Assembly (NCBI GenBank): GCA_900319645.1
Contig: ONPG01000003.1
Coordinates: 62,001 to 126,000, forward strand
Length of the DNA: 64,000 nucleotides
Direction of reading: 5' to 3'
Origin: an uncultured Bacteroidales bacterium
Lineage (GTDB): Bacteria > Bacteroidota > Bacteroidia > Bacteroidales > Paludibacteraceae
Position numbers and translations under genes: made by a program. The notes below the pieces were generated by a model that did not search any database, was not told the origin of the DNA, and was given only the letters and a program-made list of their open reading frames with translations. This document shows positions 62,701 through 64,000 of the stretch, in pieces. The first letter of the stretch is position 1. Each line of letters begins with the position of its first letter.

Positions 62701-64000
62701 GTTCAGTTCTATAAGGAAGACGCGCTATTGGCTGAGATTTACCGTGCAGCAGACGAGCAACTGAATGCTTCGGTGGCAGGACAGGGATCGGCTCCGGCTG
62801 ACCCGAGTGCTCCTGCGTTGTGCAGCAGTAAGACGTTTGTTGGTTGGAGCGAGTCTGCTATCACCCTTGAGACGGATGTAGCGCCCGGTGATTTGAGGAC
62901 AACCGACAGCAATGTTTCCGCAGACAAGACTTTCTATGCCGTTTGGGCAACCGATAACGGCAACGAGACCTACTCAGCTTATAGCACCTACTGCTACAAC
63001 GCCTTCGTGCCGGATGGCGGAACAGGCAAAGGCAACTGGAGTGAAGCCGGAAACTGGAGTAGCGGTTCGGCTCCTGACGAGAACACCCGCGTAGTCATTG
63101 ACAACAAGGAGATGACCGTGGATGTTACCGACGCCAAAGCCAAGGAGATCGTTGTGAAGAACGCAGGCAAACTGATTGTTGCTCCGGGCAAGGCAATCAT
63201 TGTTGCCGGTAAGATCACCAAGGACAACGGTGCTCCTACTACGGCGGCGGATTTGAAAGTGGAGTCTTCGGCTGCGGGAAATGGTACGCTGATCTTTGAG
63301 AACGACGACAATGCGGCTACCGTGGAGATGTACAGTATCGGCTCGACCGACGGATGGAAATGGCAGTATATCGGCGTGCCGTTTGAGGGCGCGAACGCAC
63401 AGGCTACCTACTACGGCGCTTACCTCTACAAGTGGAACAACGGCTGGACGGCTGTTCAGAAATCCGACGATTTGGAGATGTTCGCAGGATATTGTATCTC
63501 CTACCCGGCTGCAAACTACAAATATGTGATGGACGGTACGCTCGCTCCGACGACGGGCAAGGATATTGCTGTTTCGGAAGGCAAGTCGATGGTTGTTGGT
63601 AACTCCTGGACGGCACCGATACAGATTACCCAGTTCGAGGACGAGGACTTCGACGGATTGCTGAAGAACGTCTATCTGTACAACACCGGAAATGACGAAA
63701 GCCATTCTGCAAGCACGACAAGCAGCCCGACGGGCGATGCTATCTACGCAGCCGGCACGTATATCTCCGTACCTATCCACTCGGCTAAATACACAGACGT
63801 GAAAGTGATCAGCTCGCTGCAAGGCTTCTTCGTCAAAGATGATCACGAGGTAGCAGGCGGCGGCACGCTGAGTCTGAGCTACAGCAAGCACGTACGTCCT
63901 TCGGTCGGCAACAGCGTAGTCAACGGCGCTATGCACGCGCCGAAGCGTGTGGCAGACGAGACCGACCGTCCGGCAGTACTGAAGATGAAAGTGAGCGGCA
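56770..64000 (+). CDS. Giant InlB-repeat (Listeria-Bacteroides repeat) surface protein, 3' end outside window
   Basis: An uninterrupted frame of 2410 codons to the window edge. The N-terminus is unusual: about 62 mostly basic residues precede a signal-like helix (WLKYAAMFVMLLILGIGNAWG). The mature part holds at least ten InlB B-type repeats (G.T..LP.P.R.GY.F.GWYT; e.g. TFGGWYTNSTL, YDFDGWYTAADGG, DRFNGWYNNSG). Among them are fibronectin-III-like modules (SWTVKYKTHAPGDYS; ITGLTPCTNYDF) and galactose-binding-like modules. Near 63000 begins a G+C-richer region (GNWSEAGNWSSGSAPDENTR) typical before C-terminal domains. A cell-surface adhesin-like role is likely. Bases change character again after about 62.9 kb. 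Confidence 0.85.
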   Translation, partial: MTNFNFFSRLESWINGFSSRIRPVSLSYSGSSTIACSTERQPRDNREMSERQSGARVAREWLKYAAMFVMLLILGIGNAWGTVLFHETFGDNSGSARAWNDSYKVQSGVSAVYSGASYTISNFKQSKNTVGSTASGLILTTIGTDAVFEVGPLNVSSYESLAVSFQYKAGSVKGTYDRKLYYKTSSGGSWTSVSVTGTKATSFNSQTASLPAAAAGISTLYLKVICQNSKGQDVFDEFELTGTAAASGYSITYHCNDATSGCPSNASGQSALPNPLPSAPTKTGFTFGGWYTNSTLTTAAVAGATLAANADLYAKWTCNVTLNRNGATETINNVVEGTELDDIDGTGVQGGCSAWTFIGWSKTQRAAQNNTSAMTLVTTVDGAGPYYAVYRHTESGGVNTASSDNISSESTSAQTLETGKPITYTCSSSNTYSDPARIYKNSTLTIAGGTITEISLTGVEDYAVSNMTVNTGTLTPSGDDGTWEGSATSVVFTASSAQTRISAISVTYTGGDTYYYSTTATCCTALGSINGSVSWTNAATAVVSWDNIDNVSSWTVKYKTHAPGDYSTWAGDQSTAAGRRSVTITGLTPCTNYDFQIIANPASSYCDKDETIEDSQTHNWTVTTSGVTNATPNTAWPSTTCSGGFNRTITAAAGYDLPSTISVSGASHTWNSSTGALTISSVTGNVSITITPTVQTYSITYKDKDDSDFSGTMEDEPRTHTYGTPTTLKIPTKENFSFGGWFTASDCESGAVGDAESATLGATDFTADIILYAKWVENTHTVTYDKGDADTGTAPVDATEYTHGAEVTVLGNSGELEKEYFSFKGWTDRENEYEEGETFNIYDDVTLTPTWDCAAYVTISKGNSANGTFELDKTGSQYTCDAAQVITVAPTPITGYEFYAITQTGLNSGVSIDDEAKTVTYARWANGNSTINVTFSAKDITITWNANGGTVTPASSSYTYNGSTVELPTPTRVGYDFDGWYTAADGGTEITEIGTTNKPSANITYYAHWTIKHYTVTWLVAGVESTDASRTTDVTHGTLWSALTKPSDPADNVLDCADTFMGWSNTMATEWYENDNHTAPATLITDFTGNKTEITGDITFRAVFATRVDGYANTTIIEDFEKQTASTTYNTTKTYNTDDSNVGIAWSVYYGTVSTNNAIVGSQSTQMRWYATSTSNKGYIKSTIPLRSLNSIKFKAKVSNINVKMDVAYSTNGKNWTNVATSAAVATTKSEFSYAIPGADATDYYIKIGLTGTAPSSGTYNFFVDSIALTYKAPSVTYQNYSTKCAENINDLNEELTWPTPGTAVLTWDKKTTEVTSWAVACRQNGVSKGNTPVIDESGSNIVCTITGLTCGEEYDFTITGTHKVGYKDKVVELNSQRAEGYAISIYDTNGEVYDAEELLGTYTVDVSDACASATVTVTVAAEAGYVLDHLDVYETADASNKLDPEDFVIVGNEIAFEMPEHPVTVRAYFEEDPSPAISLSQTETYAFSSANQGSSPSGLTFRVNARHLNNNLTIMLSGEGAAAFCLNKTSINKDGSGSVSNEEVTITPVTTNAGTFNATVTVDDGVGDATARTFNVSITIIPVWSVTWKVNGIALTGDALTGVTTSVIDDNKVTVIPSNPANNTLNSCANKFMGWTDATDGDYTHGTSNLYSELDEFPAINNTIVYYAVFAEHTPATNYTWTLDYSKETALSSNTTDWGSYGTAFEYTTSDGGEWVVKAYKSSGMQINIKKDASIKIPDCDEDIKSIAITCSATKAVGFSTSDYDGASDITYILEGTDATSQVLDFTGISKHSGYIVPKNGSTSITKIVVTYGTPETITNYVTQCDGTTARVTYDINGGSGRICEDGVHEKTGFKTCDKEPTKNGYTFAGWNDGSKTTASNTTYELTSDINFTASWTPIEYNITYHSNGGSGAIDGTYTIETATFSLATPTRNDGHDRFNGWYNNSGLTGDPVATTISVGSTGDIEVWAKWSERYTVQFYKEDALLAEIYRAADEQLNASVAGQGSAPADPSAPALCSSKTFVGWSESAITLETDVAPGDLRTTDSNVSADKTFYAVWATDNGNETYSAYSTYCYNAFVPDGGTGKGNWSEAGNWSSGSAPDENTRVVIDNKEMTVDVTDAKAKEIVVKNAGKLIVAPGKAIIVAGKITKDNGAPTTAADLKVESSAAGNGTLIFENDDNAATVEMYSIGSTDGWKWQYIGVPFEGANAQATYYGAYLYKWNNGWTAVQKSDDLEMFAGYCISYPAANYKYVMDGTLAPTTGKDIAVSEGKSMVVGNSWTAPIQITQFEDEDFDGLLKNVYLYNTGNDESHSASTTSSPTGDAIYAAGTYISVPIHSAKYTDVKVISSLQGFFVKDDHEVAGGGTLSLSYSKHVRPSVGNSVVNGAMHAPKRVADETDRPAVLKMKVSG

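Overview
The window looks like chromosomal DNA of an uncultured gut or rumen Bacteroidales bacterium. The signs are promoters of the Bacteroidetes type (TTTG, 20 nt, TAnnTTTG), no Shine-Dalgarno pattern, BspA-type leucine-rich repeats, giant InlB-type repeat surface proteins, a PorQ-like type IX secretion component and several DUF families typical of the group. The core genes look GC-rich. The accessory stretches at about 26.4-36 kb and 49-63 kb look clearly more AT-rich. No rRNA, tRNA, CRISPR array, transposase or integrase was seen.

Layout. 0-1.7 kb: the end of a BspA-like surface protein, then murI. 1.7-10.6 kb: one leftward block reading araC regulator, S41 peptidase, beta-barrel protein, periplasmic adaptor, RND pump, TolC-like channel. 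10.6-13.5 kb: a membrane protein, mltG and a small secreted protein. 13.6-18.6 kb: a second export operon (TolC-like, HlyD-like, two ABC-2 permeases, no ATPase). 18.6-19.1 kb: a gene-free array of about eleven different perfect hairpins. 19.3-24.9 kb: hypB, a 949-residue Fe-S/FAD oxidoreductase, hypA and two membrane proteins, with no hydrogenase gene. 24.9-26.2 kb: a TtcA-like tRNA thiolase and a DUF486 protein.

26.2-30.2 kb: a row of small accessory cassettes (52-residue protein plus GNAT, ORF6N, DUF4160 plus DUF2442, structured RNA plus metallo-beta-lactamase-fold protein). They are separated by repeated hairpin elements and read from near-identical promoters. 30.2-36.1 kb: a GLUG/InlB-repeat surface protein broken by two frameshifts at the same place in two repeat units. 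36.3-48.3 kb: GH53 galactanase, menA, porQ-like, cmk, ispH, pfkA, malQ, a membrane protein and an outer-membrane barrel. 48.3-56.7 kb: a second cassette region (RelE-type toxin pair, orphan antitoxin with a PIN remnant, DinD, AAA ATPase, RhuM-PLD fusion, DUF3800-like plus PD-(D/E)XK nuclease) separated by three further repeat families. 56.8-64 kb: the first 2410 codons of a giant InlB-repeat surface protein that runs off the window.

Two features run through the window. First, short tandem repeats, mostly of 7-nt units, sit at gene borders and also in frame inside conserved genes. Second, seventeen promoters have exactly 20 nt between boxes and a conserved extension after the upstream box (TTGCRTATGTCA); in the cassettes the promoter is merged with a terminator hairpin. 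The main candidates for something undescribed are the hairpin array, the cassette regions with their repeats, the structured RNA before the metallo-beta-lactamase gene, the hydrogenase-free HypAB operon and the two-gene nuclease cassette.
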